A stretch of DNA of 64,000 nucleotides. It comes from Penicillus capitatus (lineage: Eukaryota; Chlorophyta). Each line of letters begins with the position of its first letter. Position 1 is the first letter of the stretch. The position numbers were made by a program, and so were the translations under genes. The notes under the pieces are model-generated. The model did no database searches, was not told the DNA's origin, and saw only the letters and a program-made list of their open reading frames with translations. The DNA is taken from positions 2,046,001-2,110,000 of the forward strand of contig OZ287696.1 of the NCBI GenBank assembly GCA_965649825.1. Reading direction: 5' to 3'. Shown here in pieces: positions 10,588 to 22,983 of this stretch.

Positions 10588-13500
10588 CTAGCCGGCTTCG
10601 CTGGATTCTCTCGCCACGGGGGCGTGTGGCGCCACGGTGCCAACGTGCAGGGTCGCTCGGACGGGGCGTTCGCCGCCGTCTTGGTGGTCGAGGATGGAGT
10701 CCCATTTTTCGGGGTCGCGTTCGGCGCACCACCACCGAGCCCCCGGAGTGCGGCTATCTTTGTACAAGGGCGTAGGGATGTACCTAACTAGCATGCAGGA
10801 ACACGCACCCGAGACATTGGACGCCGTTGCCGTGCGCAAGGGGTCTCGGAAAAACACAAGCGTAACCGAGCCGCGGGTCCGGATCACCACGATCTAGCCG
10901 GCTTCGCTGGATTCTCTCGCCACGGGGGCGTGTGGCGCCACGGTGCCAACGTGCAGGGTCGCTCGGACGGGGCGTTCGCCGCCGTCTTGGTGGTCGAGGA
11001 TGGAGTCCCATTTTTCGGGGTCGCGATCGGCGCACCACCACCGAGCCCCCGAGTTCGGCTATCTTTGTACAAGGGCGTAGGGATGTACCTAACTAGCATG
11101 CAGGAACACGCACCCGAGACATTGGACGCCGTTGCCGTGCGCAAGGGGTCTCGGAAAAACACAAGCGTAACCGAGCCGCGGGTCCGGATCACCACTATCT
11201 AGCCGGCTTCGCTGGATTCTCTCGCCACGGGGGCGTGTGGCGCCACGGTGCCAACGTGCAGGGTCGCTCGGACGGGGCGTTCGCCGCCGTCTTGGTGGTC
11301 GAGGATGAAGTCCCATTTTTCGGGGTCGCGTTCGGCGCACCACCACCGAGCCCCCGGAGTGCGGCTATCTTTGTACAAGGGCGTAGGGATGTACCTAACT
11401 AGCATGCAGGAACACGCACCCGAGACATTGGACGCCGTTGCCGTGCGCAAGGGGTCTCGGAAAAATCCAACCGTAACCGAGCCGCGGGTCCGGATCACCA
11501 CGATCTAGCCGGCTTCGCTGGAGTCTCTCGCCACGGGGGCGTGTGGCGCCACGGTGCCAACGTGCAGGGTCGCTCGGACGGGGCGTTCGCCGCCGTCTTG
11601 GTGGTCGAGGATGGAGTCCCATTTTTCGGGGTCGCGATCGGCGCACCACCACCGAGCCCCCGGAGTGCGGCTATCTCTGTACAAGGGCGTAGGGATGTAC
11701 CTAACTAGCATGCAGGAACACGCACCCGAGACATTGGACGCCGTTGCCGTGCGCAAGGTGTCTCGGAAAAACACAAGCGTAACCGAGCCGCGGGTCCGGA
11801 TCACCACGATCTAGCCGGCTTCGCTGGATTCTCTCGCCACGGGGGCGTGTGGCGCCACGGTGCCAACGTGCAGGGTCGCTCGGACGGGGCGTTCGCCGCC
11901 GTCTTGGTGGTCGAGGATGGAGTCCCATTTTTCGGGGTCGCGATCGGCGCACCACCACCGAGCCCCCGGAGTGCGGCTATCTCTGTACAAGGGCGTAGGG
12001 ATGTACCTAACTAGCATGCAGGAACACGCACCCGAGACATTGGACGCCGTTGCCGTGCGCAAGGTGTCTCGGAAAAACACAAGCGTAACCGAGCCGCGGG
12101 TCCGGATCACCACGATCTAGCCGGCTTCGCTGGATTCTCTCGCCACGGGGGCGTGTGGCGCCACGGTGCCAACGTGCAGGGTCGCTCGGACGGGGCGTTC
12201 GCCGCCGTCTTGGTGGTCGAGGATGAAGTCCCATTTTTCGGGGTCGCGATCGGCGCACCACCACCGAGCCCCCGGAGTGCGGCTATCTTTGTACAAGGGC
12301 GTAGGGATGTACCTAACTAGCATGCAGGAACACGCACCCGAGACATTGGACGCCGTTGCCGTGCGCAAGGGGTCTCGGAAAAATCCAACCGTAACCGAGC
12401 CGCGGGTCCGGATCACCACGATCTAGCCGGCTTCGCTGGAGTCTCTCGCCACGGGGGCGTGTGGCGCCACGGTGCCAACGTGCAGGGTCGCTCGGACGGG
12501 GCGTTCGCCGCCGTCTTGGTGGTCGAGGATGGAGTCCCATTTTTCGGGGTCGCGATCGGCGCACCACCACCGAGCCCCCGGAGTTCGGCTTTCTTTGTAC
12601 AAGGGCGTAGGGATGTACCTAACTAGCATGCAGGAACACGCACCCGAGACATTGGACGCCGTTGCCGTGCGCAAGGTGTCTCGGAAAAATCCAACCGTAA
12701 CCGAGCCGCGGGTCCGGATCACCACGATCTAGCCGGCTTCGCTGGATTCTCTCGCCACGGGGGCGTGTGGCGCCACGGTGCCAACGTGCAGGGTCGCTCG
12801 GACGGGCCGTTCGCCGCCGTCTTGGTGGTCGAGGATGGAGTCCCATTTTCAAGGGTCGCGATCGGCGCACCACCACCGAGCCCCCGGAGTGCGGCTATCT
12901 TTGTACAAGGGCGTAGGGATGTACCTAACTAGCATGCAGGAACACGCACCCGAGACATTGGACGCCGTTGCCGTGCGCAAGGTGTCTCGGAAAAACACAA
13001 GTGTAACCGAGCCGCGGGGTCATATCACCACGATCTAGCCGGCTTCGCTGGATTCTCTCGCCACGGGGGCGTGTGGCGCCACGGTGCCAACGTGCAGGGT
13101 CGCTCGGACGGGGCGTTCGCCGCCGTCTTGGTGGTCGAGGATGGAGTCCCATTTTTCGGGGTCGCGTTCGGCGCACCACCACCGAGCCCCCGGAGTGCGG
13201 CTATCTTTGTACAAGGGCGTAGGGATGTACCTAACTAGCATGCAGGAACACGCACCCGAGACATTGGACGCCGTTGCCGTGCGCAAGGGGTCTCTAAAAA
13301 ATCCAACCGTAACCGAGCCGCGGGTCCGGATCACCACGATCTAGCCGGCTTCGCTGGATTCTCTCGCCACGGGGGCGTGTGGCGCCACGGTGCCAACGTG
13401 CAGGGTCGCTCGGACGGGGCGTTCGCCGCCGTCTTGGTGGTCGAGGATGGAGTCCCATTTTTCGGGGTCGCGTTCGGCGCACCACCACCGAGCCCCCGGA

Positions 13501-16093
13501 GTGCGGCTATCTTTGTACAAGGGCGTAGGGATGTACCTAACTAGCATGCAGGAACACGCACCCGAGACATTGGACGCCGTTGCCGTGCGCAAGGGGTCTC
13601 GGAAAAACACAAGCGTAACCGAGCCGCGGGTCCGGATCACCACGATCTAGCCGGCTTCGCTGGATTCTCTCGCCACGGGGGCGTGTGGCGCCACGGTGCC
13701 AACGTGCAGGGTCGCTCGGACGGGGCGTTCGCCGCCGTCTTGGTGGTCGAGGATGGAGTCCCATTTTTCGGGGTCGCGATCGGCGCACCACCACCGAGCC
13801 CCCGAGTTCGGCTATCTTTGTACAAGGGCGTAGGGATGTACCTAACTAGCATGCAGGAACACGCACCCGAGACATTGGACGCCGTTGCCGTGCGCAAGGG
13901 GTCTCGGAAAAACACAAGCGTAACCGAGCCGCGGGTCCGGATCACCACTATCTAGCCGGCTTCGCTGGATTCTCTCGCCACGGGGGCGTGTGGCGCCACG
14001 GTGCCAACGTGCAGGGTCGCTCGGACGGGGCGTTCGCCGCCGTCTTGGTGGTCGAGGATGAAGTCCCATTTTTCGGGGTCGCGTTCGGCGCACCACCACC
14101 GAGCCCCCGGAGTGCGGCTATCTTTGTACAAGGGCGTAGGGATGTACCTAACTAGCATGCAGGAACACGCACCCGAGACATTGGACGCCGTTGCCGTGCG
14201 CAAGGGGTCTCGGAAAAATCCAACCGTAACCGAGCCGCGGGTCCGGATCACCACGATCTAGCCGGCTTCGCTGGAGTCTCTCGCCACGGGGGCGTGTGGC
14301 GCCACGGTGCCAACGTGCAGGGTCGCTCGGACGGGGCGTTCGCCGCCGTCTTGGTGGTCGAGGATGGAGTCCCATTTTTCGGGGTCGCGATCGGCGCACC
14401 ACCACCGAGCCCCCGGAGTGCGGCTATCTCTGTACAAGGGCGTAGGGATGTACCTAACTAGCATGCAGGAACACGCACCCGAGACATTGGACGCCGTTGC
14501 CGTGCGCAAGGTGTCTCGGAAAAACACAAGCGTAACCGAGCCGCGGGTCCGGATCACCACGATCTAGCCGGCTTCGCTGGATTCTCTCGCCACGGGGGCG
14601 TGTGGCGCCACGGTGCCAACGTGCAGGGTCGCTCGGACGGGGCGTTCGCCGCCGTCTTGGTGGTCGAGGATGGAGTCCCATTTTTCGGGGTCGCGATCGG
14701 CGCACCACCACCGAGCCCCCGGAGTGCGGCTATCTTTGTACAAGGGCGTAGGGATGTACCTAACTAGCATGCAGGAACACGCACCCGAGACATTGGACGC
14801 CGTTGCCGTGCGCAAGGTGTCTCGGAAAAACACAAGCGTAACCGAGCCGCGGGTCCGGATCACCACGATCTAGCCGGCTTCGCTGGATTCTCTCGCCACG
14901 GGGGCGTGTGGCGCCACGGTGCCAACGTGCAGGGTCGCTCGGACGGGGCGTTCGCCGCCGTCTTGGTGGTCGAGGATGAAGTCCCATTTTTCGGGGTCGC
15001 GATCGGCGCACCACCACCGAGCCCCCGGAGTGCGGCTATCTTTGTACAAGGGCGTAGGGATGTACCTAACTAGCATGCAGGAACACGCACCCGAGACATT
15101 GGACGCCGTTGCCGTGCGCAAGGGGTCTCGGAAAAATCCAACCGTAACCGAGCCGCGGGTCCGGATCACCACGATCTAGCCGGCTTCGCTGGAGTCTCTC
15201 GCCACGGGGGCGTGTGGCGCCACGGTGCCAACGTGCAGGGTCGCTCGGACGGGGCGTTCGCCGCCGTCTTGGTGGTCGAGGATGGAGTCCCATTTTTCGG
15301 GGTCGCGATCGGCGCACCACCACCGAGCCCCCGGAGTTCGGCTTTCTTTGTACAAGGGCGTAGGGATGTACCTAACTAGCATGCAGGAACACGCACCCGA
15401 GACATTGGACGCCGTTGCCGTGCGCAAGGTGTCTCGGAAAAATCCAACCGTAACCGAGCCGCGGGTCCGGATCACCACGATCTAGCCGGCTTCGCTGGAT
15501 TCTCTCGCCACGGGGGCGTGTGGCGCCACGGTGCCAACGTGCAGGGTCGCTCGGACGGGCCGTTCGCCGCCGTCTTGGTGGTCGAGGATGGAGTCCCATT
15601 TTCAAGGGTCGCGATCGGCGCACCACCACCGAGCCCCCGGAGTGCGGCTATCTTTGTACAAGGGCGTAGGGATGTACCTAACTAGCATGCAGGAACACGC
15701 ACCCGAGACATTGGACGCCGTTGCCGTGCGCAAGGTGTCTCGGAAAAACACAAGTGTAACCGAGCCGCGGGGTCATATCACCACGATCTAGCCGGCTTCG
15801 CTGGATTCTCTCGCCACGGGGGCGTGTGGCGCCACGGTGCCAACGTGCAGGGTCGCTCGGACGGGGCGTTCGCCGCCGTCTTGGTGGTCGAGGATGGAGT
15901 CCCATTTTTCGGGGTCGCGTTCGGCGCACCACCACCGAGCCCCCGGAGTGCGGCTATCTTTGTACAAGGGCGTAGGGATGTACCTAACTAGCATGCAGGA
16001 ACACGCACCCGAGACATTGGACGCCGTTGCCGTGCGCAAGGGGTCTCTAAAAAATCCAACCGTAACCGAGCCGCGGGTCCGGATCACCACGAT
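10588..16093. repeat. Higher-order duplication: nine-unit block of 2,753 bp in two tandem copies
   Basis: The order of unit variants from 10588 to 13340 recurs from 13341 to 16093 with near identity. Each block is nine units and contains a single 305 bp unit at the same place (about 10930 and 13683). Matching units lie 2,753 bp apart, exactly nine units minus one base. A small number of differences are visible, such as a C/T change in the fifth unit (tctctgtac versus tctttgtac). The same nine-unit spacing (2,754 bp) also links units near 6916 and 9670. This is the pattern of unequal crossover or segmental copying in a satellite. Confidence 0.88.
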
Positions 16094-17317
16094 CTAGCCG
16101 GCTTCGCTGGATTCTCTCGCCACGGGGGCGTGTGGCGCCACGGTGCCAACGTGCAGGGTCGCTCGGACGGGCCGTTCGCCGCCGTCTTGGTGGTCGAGGA
16201 TGGAGTCCCATTTTCAAGGGTCGCGATCGGCGCACCACCACCGAGCCCCCGGAGTGCGGCTATCTTTGTACAAGGGCGTAGGGATGTACCTAACTAGCAT
16301 GCAGGAACACGCACCCGAGACATTGGACGCCGTTGCCGTGCGCAAGGTGTCTCGGAAAAACACAAGTGTAACCGAGCCGCGGGGTCATATCACCACGATC
16401 TAGCCGGCTTCGCTGGATTCTCTCGCCACGGGGGCGTGTGGCGCCACGGTGCCAACGTGCAGGGTCGCTCGGACGGGGCGTTCGCCGCCGTCTTGGTGGT
16501 CGAGGATGGAGTCCCATTTTTCGGGGTCGCGTTCGGCGCACCACCACCGAGCCCCCGGAGTGCGGCTATCTTTGTACAAGGGCGTAGGGATGTACCTAAC
16601 TAGCATGCAGGAACACGCACCCGAGACATTGGACGCCGTTGCCGTGCGCAAGGGGTCTCTAAAAAATCCAACCGTAACCGAGCCGCGGGTCCGGATCACC
16701 ACGATCTAGCCGGCTTCGCTGGATTCTCTCGCCACGGGGGCGTGTGGCGCCACGGTGCCAACGTGCAGGGTCGCTCGGACGGGCCGTTCGCCGCCGTCTT
16801 GGTGGTCGAGGATGGAGTCCCATTTTCAAGGGTCGCGATCGGCGCACCACCACCGAGCCCCCGGAGTGCGGCTATCTTTGTACAAGGGCGTAGGGATGTA
16901 CCTAACTAGCATGCAGGAACACGCACCCGAGACATTGGACGCCGTTGCCGTGCGCAAGGTGTCTCGGAAAAACACAAGTGTAACCGAGCCGCGGGGTCAT
17001 ATCACCACGATCTAGCCGGCTTCGCTGGATTCTCTCGCCACGGGGGCGTGTGGCGCCACGGTGCCAACGTGCAGGGTCGCTCGGACGGGGCGTTCGCCGC
17101 CGTCTTGGTGGTCGAGGATGGAGTCCCATTTTTCGGGGTCGCGATCGGCGCACCACCACCGAGCCCCCGGAGTGCGGCTATCTTTGTACAAGGGCGTAGG
17201 GATGTACCTAACTAGCATGCAGGAACACGCACCCGAGACATTGGACGCCGTTGCCGTGCGCAAGGGGTCTCGGAAAAATCCAACCGTAACCGAGCCGCGG
17301 GTCCGGATCACCACGAT
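15482..17317. repeat. Higher-order repeat: two-unit dimer of 612 bp in three copies
   Basis: Two alternating unit types are repeated three times in a row. One carries ttttcaaggg and the ggtcatatc variant. The other carries tttttcgggg, and in the first two copies the tctctaaaaa variant. Corresponding units lie at about 15531/16143/16755 and 15837/16449/17061, 612 bp apart. The last partner differs slightly. It shows a recent local amplification on top of the nine-unit order. Confidence 0.8.
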
Positions 17318-20300
17318 CTAGCCGGCTTCGCTGGAGTCTCTCGCCACGGGGGCGTGTGGCGCCACGGTGCCAACGTGCAGGGTCGCTCGGACGGGGCGTT
17401 CGCCGCCGTCTTGGTGGTCGAGGATGGAGTCCCATTTTTCGGGGTCGCGATCGGCGCACCACCACCGAGCCCCCGGAGTTCGGCTTTCTTTGTACAAGGG
17501 CGTAGGGATGTACCTAACTAGCATGCAGGAACACGCACCCGAGACATTGGACGCCGTTGCCGTGCGCAAGGTGTCTCGGAAAAATCCAACCGTAACCGAG
17601 CCGCGGGTCCGGATCACCACGATCTAGCCGGCTTCGCTGGATTCTCTCGCCACGGGGGCGTGTGGCGCCACGGTGCCAACGTGCAGGGTCGCTCGGACGG
17701 GGCGTTCGCCGCCGTCTTGGTGGTCGAGGATGAAGTCCCATTTTTCGGGGTCGCGATCGGCGCACCACCACCGAGCCCCCGGAGTGCGGCTATCTTTGTA
17801 CAAGGGCGTAGAGATGTACCTAACTAGCATGCAGGAACACGCACCCGAGACATTGGACGCCGTTGCCGTGCGCAAGGTGTCTCTAAAAAATCCAACCGTA
17901 ACCGAGCCGCGGGGTCATATCACCACGATCTAGCCGGCTTCGCTGGATTCTCTCGCCACGGGGGCGTGTGGCGCCACGGTGCCAACGTGCAGGGTCGCTC
18001 GGACGGGGCGTTCGCCGCCGTCTTGGTGGTCGAGGATGGAGTCCCATTTTTCGGGGTCGCGTTCGGCGCACCACCACCGAGCCCCCGGAGTTCGGCTTTC
18101 TTTGTACAAGGGCGTAGGGATGTACCTAACTAGCATGCAGGAACACTCACCCGAGACATTGGACGCCGTTGCCGTGCGCAAGGTGTCTCGGAAAAATCCA
18201 ACCGTAACCGAGCCGCGGGTCCGGTTCACCACGATCTAGCCGGCTTCGCTGGAGTCTCTCGCCACGGGGGCGTGTGGCGCCACGGTGCCAACGTGCAGGG
18301 TCGCTCGGACGGGGCGTTCGCCGCCGTCTTGGTGGTCGAGGATGGAGTCCCATTTTTCGGGGTCGCGATCGGCGCACCACCACCGAGCCCCCGGAGTGCG
18401 GCTATCTTTGTACAAGGGCGTAGGGATGTACCTAACTAGCATGCAGGAACACGCACCCGAGACATTGGACGCCGTTGCCGTGCGCAAGGGGTCTCTAAAA
18501 AATCCAACCGTAACCGAGCCGCGGGTCCGGATCACCACGATCTAGCCGGCTTCGCTGGATTCTCTCGCCACGGGGGCGTGTGGCGCCACAGTGCCAACGT
18601 GCAGGGTCGCTCGGACGGGGCGTTCGCCGCCGTCTTGGTGGTCGAGAATGAAGTCCCATTTTCAAGGGTCGCGATCGGCGCACCACCACCGAGCCCCCGG
18701 AGTGCGGCTATCTTTGTACAAGGGCGTAGAGATGTACCTAACTAGCATGCAGGAACACGCACCCGAGACATTGGACGCCGTTGCCGTGCGCAAGGTGTCT
18801 CTAAAAAATCCAACCGTAACCGAGCCGCGGGTCCGGATCACCACGATCTAGCCGGCTTCGCTGGATTCTCTCGCCACGGGGGCGTGTGGCGCCACGGTGC
18901 CAACGTGCAGGGTCGCTCGGACGGGGCGTTCGCTGCCGTCTTGGTGGTCGAGGATGGAGTCCCATTTTTCGGGGTCGCGATCGGCGCACCACCACCGAGC
19001 CCCCGGAGTTCGGCTTTCTTTGTACAAGGGCGTAGGGATGTACCTAACTAGCATGCAGGAACACGCACCCGAGACATTGGACGCCGTTGCCGTGCGCAAG
19101 GTGTCTCTAAAAAATCCAACCGTAACCGAGCCGCGGGTCCGGATCACCACGATCTAGCCGGCTTCGCTGGATTCTCTCGCCACGGGGGCGTGTGGCGCCA
19201 CGGTGCCAACGTGCAGGGTCGCTCGGACGGGGCGTTCGCCGCCGTCTTGGTGGTCGAGGATGAAGTCCCATTTTCAAGGGTCGCGATCGGCGCACCACCA
19301 CCGAGCCGCCGGAGTTCGGCTATCTCTGTACAAGGGCGTAGGGATGTACCTAACTAGCATGCAGGAACACTCACACGAGACATTGGACGCCGTTGCCGTG
19401 CGCAAGGTGTCTCGGAAAAACACAAGTGTAACCGAGCCGCGGGTCCGGATCACCACGATCTAGCCGGCTTCGCTGGATTCTCTCGCCACGGGGGCGTGTG
19501 GCGCCACGGTGCCAACGTGCAGGGTCGCTCGGACGGGGCGTTCGCCGCCGTCTTGGTGGTCGAGAATGAAGTCCCATTTTTCGGGGTCGCGTTCGGCGCA
19601 CCACCACCGAGCCCCCGGAGTGCGGCTATCTTTGTACAAGGGCGTAGAGATGTACCTAACTAGCATGCAGGAACACGCACCCGAGACATTGGACGCCGTT
19701 GCCGTGCGCAAGGTGTCTCTAAAAAATCCAACCGTAACCGAGCCGCGGGTCCGGATCACCACGATCTAGCCGGCTTCGCTGGATTCTCTCGCCACGGGGG
19801 CGTGTGGCGCCACGGTGCCAACGTGCAGGGTCGCTCGGACGGGGCGTTCGCTGCCGTCTTGGTGGTCGAGGATGAAGTCCCATTTTCAAGGGTCGCGATC
19901 GGCGCACCACCACCGAGCCGCCGGAGTTCGGCTATCTCTGTACAAGGGCGTAGGGATGTACCTAACTAGCATGCAGGAACACTCACACGAGACATTGGAC
20001 GCCGTTGCCGTGCGCAAGGTGTCTCGGAAAAACACAAGCGTAACCGAGCCGCGGGTCCGGATCACCACGATCTAGCCGGCTTCGCTGGATTCTCTCGCCA
20101 CGGGGGCGTGTGGCGCCACGGTGCCAACGTGCAGGGTCGCTCGGACGGGGCGTTCGCCGCCGTCTTGGTGGTCGAGAATGAAGTCCCATTTTCAAGGGTC
20201 GCGATCGGCGCACCACCACCGAGCCCCCGGAGTGCGGCTATCTTTGTACAAGGGCGTAGAGATGTACCTAACTAGCATGCAGGAACACGCACCCGAGACA

Positions 20301-21710
20301 TTGGACGCCGTTGCCGTGCGCAAGGTGTCTCTAAAAAATCCAACCGTAACCGAGCCGCGGGTCCGGATCACCACGATCTAGCCGGCTTCGCTGGATTCTC
20401 TCGCCACGGGGGCGTGTGGCGCCACGGTGCCAACGTGCAGGGTCGCTCGGACGGGGCGTTCGCTGCCGTCTTGGTGGTCGAGGATGGAGTCCCATTTTTC
20501 GGGGTCGCGTTCGGCGCACCACCACCGAGCCCCCGGAGTGCGGCTATCTTTGTACAAGGGCGTAGGGATGTACCTAACTAGCATGCAGGAACACGCACCC
20601 GAGACATTGGACGCCGTTGCCGTGCGCAAGGTGTCTCGGAAAAACACAAGTGTAACCGAGCCGCGGGGTCATATCACCACGATCTAGCCGGCTTCGCTGG
20701 ATTCTCTCGCCACGGGGGCGTGTGGCGCCACGGTGCCAACGTGCAGGGTCGCTCGGACGGGGCGTTCGCCGCCGTCTTGGTGGTCGAGAATGAAGTCCCA
20801 TTTTCAAGGGTCGCGTTCGGCGCACCACCACCGAGCCCCCGAGTTCGGCTATCTTTGTACAAGGGCGTAGGGATGTACCTAACTAGCATGCAGGAACACG
20901 CACCCGAGACATTGGACGCCGTTGCCGTGCGCAAGGTGTCTCGGAAAAATCCAACCGTAACCGAGCCGCGGGTCCGGATCACCACGATCTAGCCGGCTTC
21001 GCTGGACTCTCTCGCCACGGGGGCGTGTGGCGCCACGGTGCCAACGTGCAGGGTCGCTCGGACGGGGCGTTCGCCGCCGTCTTGGTGGTCGAGGATGAAG
21101 TCCCATTTTCAAGGGTCGCGTTCGGCGCACCACCACCGAGCCCCCGGAGTGCGGCTATCTCTGTACAAGGGCGTAGGGATGTACCTAACTAGCATGCAGG
21201 AACACTCACCCGAGACATTGGACGCCGTTGCCGTGCGCAAGGTGTCTCGGAAAAACACAAGTGTAACCGAGCCGCGGGTCCGGATCACCACGATCTAGCC
21301 GGCTTCGCTTGATCCTCTCGCCACGGGGGCGTGTGGCACCACGGTGTCAACGTGCAGGGTCGCTCGGACGGGGCGTTCGCCGCCGTCTTGGTGGTCGAGG
21401 ATGAAGTCCCATTTTCAAGGGTCGCGATCGGCGCACCACCACCGAGCCGCCGGAGTTCGGCTATCTCTGTACAAGGGCGTAGGGATGTACCTAACTAGCA
21501 TGCAGGAACACTCACACGAGACATTGGACGCCGTTGCCGTGCGCAAGGTGTCTCGGAAAAACACAAGTGTAACCGAGCCGCGGGTCCGGATCACCACGAT
21601 CTAGCCGGCTTCGCTGGATTCTCTCGCCACGGGGGCGTGGGGCACCACGGTGCCAACGTGCAGGGTCGCTCGGACGGGCCGTTCGCCGCCGTCTTGGTGG
21701 TCGAGGATGA

Positions 21711-22356
21711 CATGTTTGCGTAAAGCAATATGGCGCAGTCTGCCTAGGCAGTCCTATCATGACGCGACGTCTGCTTGGACCCCTCTGCATTGTCGACCTT
21801 TGTGCGTAACAGCGAGGCTTCACCCGCAGTTTGCGCTCTCGGATTCCTCCTTCTGCAAATCACGAATCAGTACCTGTCATTCAATGCTTGTGAATCGCCC
21901 AACCTCATAACAGCTCTGTCGCGTGACCACCTTTGTGTTTTCAGTTTTCGGTCGAGTTGTATGGCGCCTTGCCGAGCAAAGGAGTGCCAAAAACATCAGG
22001 AGTCCCTTCTCTGTCTCTCTACGTTGCCAGTCGTCCAAACTGGACGCGTACAAAACGACCTTCATCAATCGACCGGCGTTCTTGTCGAGTCAGCTCACTG
22101 CCACCACTGCACGTGTACCAGATACAAAACTAGACATGATTTCGGAGACGGCTGCTACGGCCGTTGTGGAAGAGAGTGACCGAGTACAGAAAGAGTGTGA
22201 GATCTTCTCGACGGCCAGTTGTTCTGTGGGACCCCTCGCCAAGGACTGGTAAACAGTGCCTCCCTGGCACGTTCGTTTACACTGATAAAACCGACGACGA
22301 CCGTTATTCAACGAATTCTGCCTTGAAAATCGATCAGCGGACGTCCTGCTTCTTTT
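21711..22356. other. Unassigned sequence right of the satellite
   Basis: This 646 bp stretch follows the abrupt end of the array. It has several medium open frames on the plus strand (about 21923-22252 is the longest) that may include 5' exons or a targeting peptide of the zinc-finger gene starting at 22357. I could not join them with consistent GT-AG introns, so no gene is claimed here. Confidence 0.4.
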
Positions 22357-22703
22357 ATGGCTCTCATGTTCACATCTGTTCTCTACTTGTGGCTTTTGAT
22401 ACGCACGGCCATTTCAAACATAGTCAAGGCATGTCGTCGCTGCTCAGGATATGGGATCGTACGATGTGACTTGTGCGGGGAAATCGTGAGGTTTGGTTTG
22501 GAGGGAAGTTTAAGCACATCATTCCTTGTCCTAAATGCATTGGCAAACGATCCGTCCGTTGCCAAAAATGTGGAGGGATGTTTGGCCGATCCGTCTTTGC
22601 GCACACACCCTCGCACAGAATCGCCAAAAACGAACTGAAAAGGATCGAACAGGAAGTAACAGTTGACGATCAATGGATCGGCCATCCAAAATGGGCCGTG
22701 TGA
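22357..22703 (+). CDS. DnaJ-type zinc-finger protein (LQY1/BSD2-like)
   Basis: From ATG 22357 the frame gives a short hydrophobic segment (LMFTSVLYLWLLI), then CRRCSGYGIVRCDLCG. In another frame it continues CPKCIGKRSVRCQKCGG and a charged tail ending HPKWAV at 22703. Four CxxCxG-like modules are typical of the DnaJ central zinc finger as found in the plant plastid proteins BSD2 and LQY1, which act as thiol or assembly chaperones. A membrane segment before the fingers resembles LQY1. The two halves are in different frames. Either one G is missing from the GGGG run near 22474, or a 50 nt intron (22452-22501, GTACGA...AAG) is removed, which would delete the second CxxC. The start and upstream exons are uncertain. 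Confidence 0.6.
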
Positions 22704-22983
22704 CGACAGACGGAATCAGTATCGGATTGTATTTGTGGCTAACGAATGCGATTGTTTGTCCTCAATGCAATTCATATGTCGTGGGTAATTCCAAGCGAGA
22801 GTGTGGAAGGATGGCTGGCACAAAGCACTTATTCTTGTTGTTGAGTGGTTGGATTGTTGACATGGCTCAGTAGGTTTCTTCTTAAATGACAAGACAATCG
22901 TGGGATTGGATTCGACTGATCGACTGTTTATTTGCTGTACAAATGGGAAATGGACGCTGGAGTTTGTGTTTCATGACAATTTG

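Larger units (their letters stand above)
1724..21710. repeat. Satellite array, 306 bp unit, 64 complete tandem copies
   Basis: Using the CTAG tetranucleotide as unit boundary, complete units run from 2026 to 21604. That is 19,579 bp: 59 units of 306 bp and 5 of 305 bp. A nearly complete unit precedes them (1724-2025) and about 106 bp of another follows (21605-21710), where similarity stops abruptly. All copies share one orientation, differ at only a limited set of positions and have no spacers. The unit is GC-rich. It contains a short inverted repeat (CCGGC-ttc-GCTGG) right after CTAG. Every unit has a long open frame on each strand, mostly without an ATG at its start. I read the array as satellite or macrosatellite DNA, not a gene cluster; centromeric or subtelomeric location cannot be judged. 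Confidence 0.97.

Noticed and set aside
2750-21420. TGA reassigned as a sense codon, which would rescue the minus frame of the satellite
   Set aside because: Well-supported genes here end with TGA where the protein family ends (e.g. the cyclase at 58950 and TBCE at 31365).
2022-21613. Dozens of 60-188 codon open frames on both strands across the array, as if a family of small genes
   Set aside because: They are the same two frames repeated in every satellite copy, most begin at GTG rather than ATG, and one ancestral unit being open makes all copies open.
1724-21710. CRISPR-like or spacer-containing array
   Set aside because: Units are contiguous 306 bp repeats without unique spacers or cas genes, and the surrounding genome is eukaryotic.
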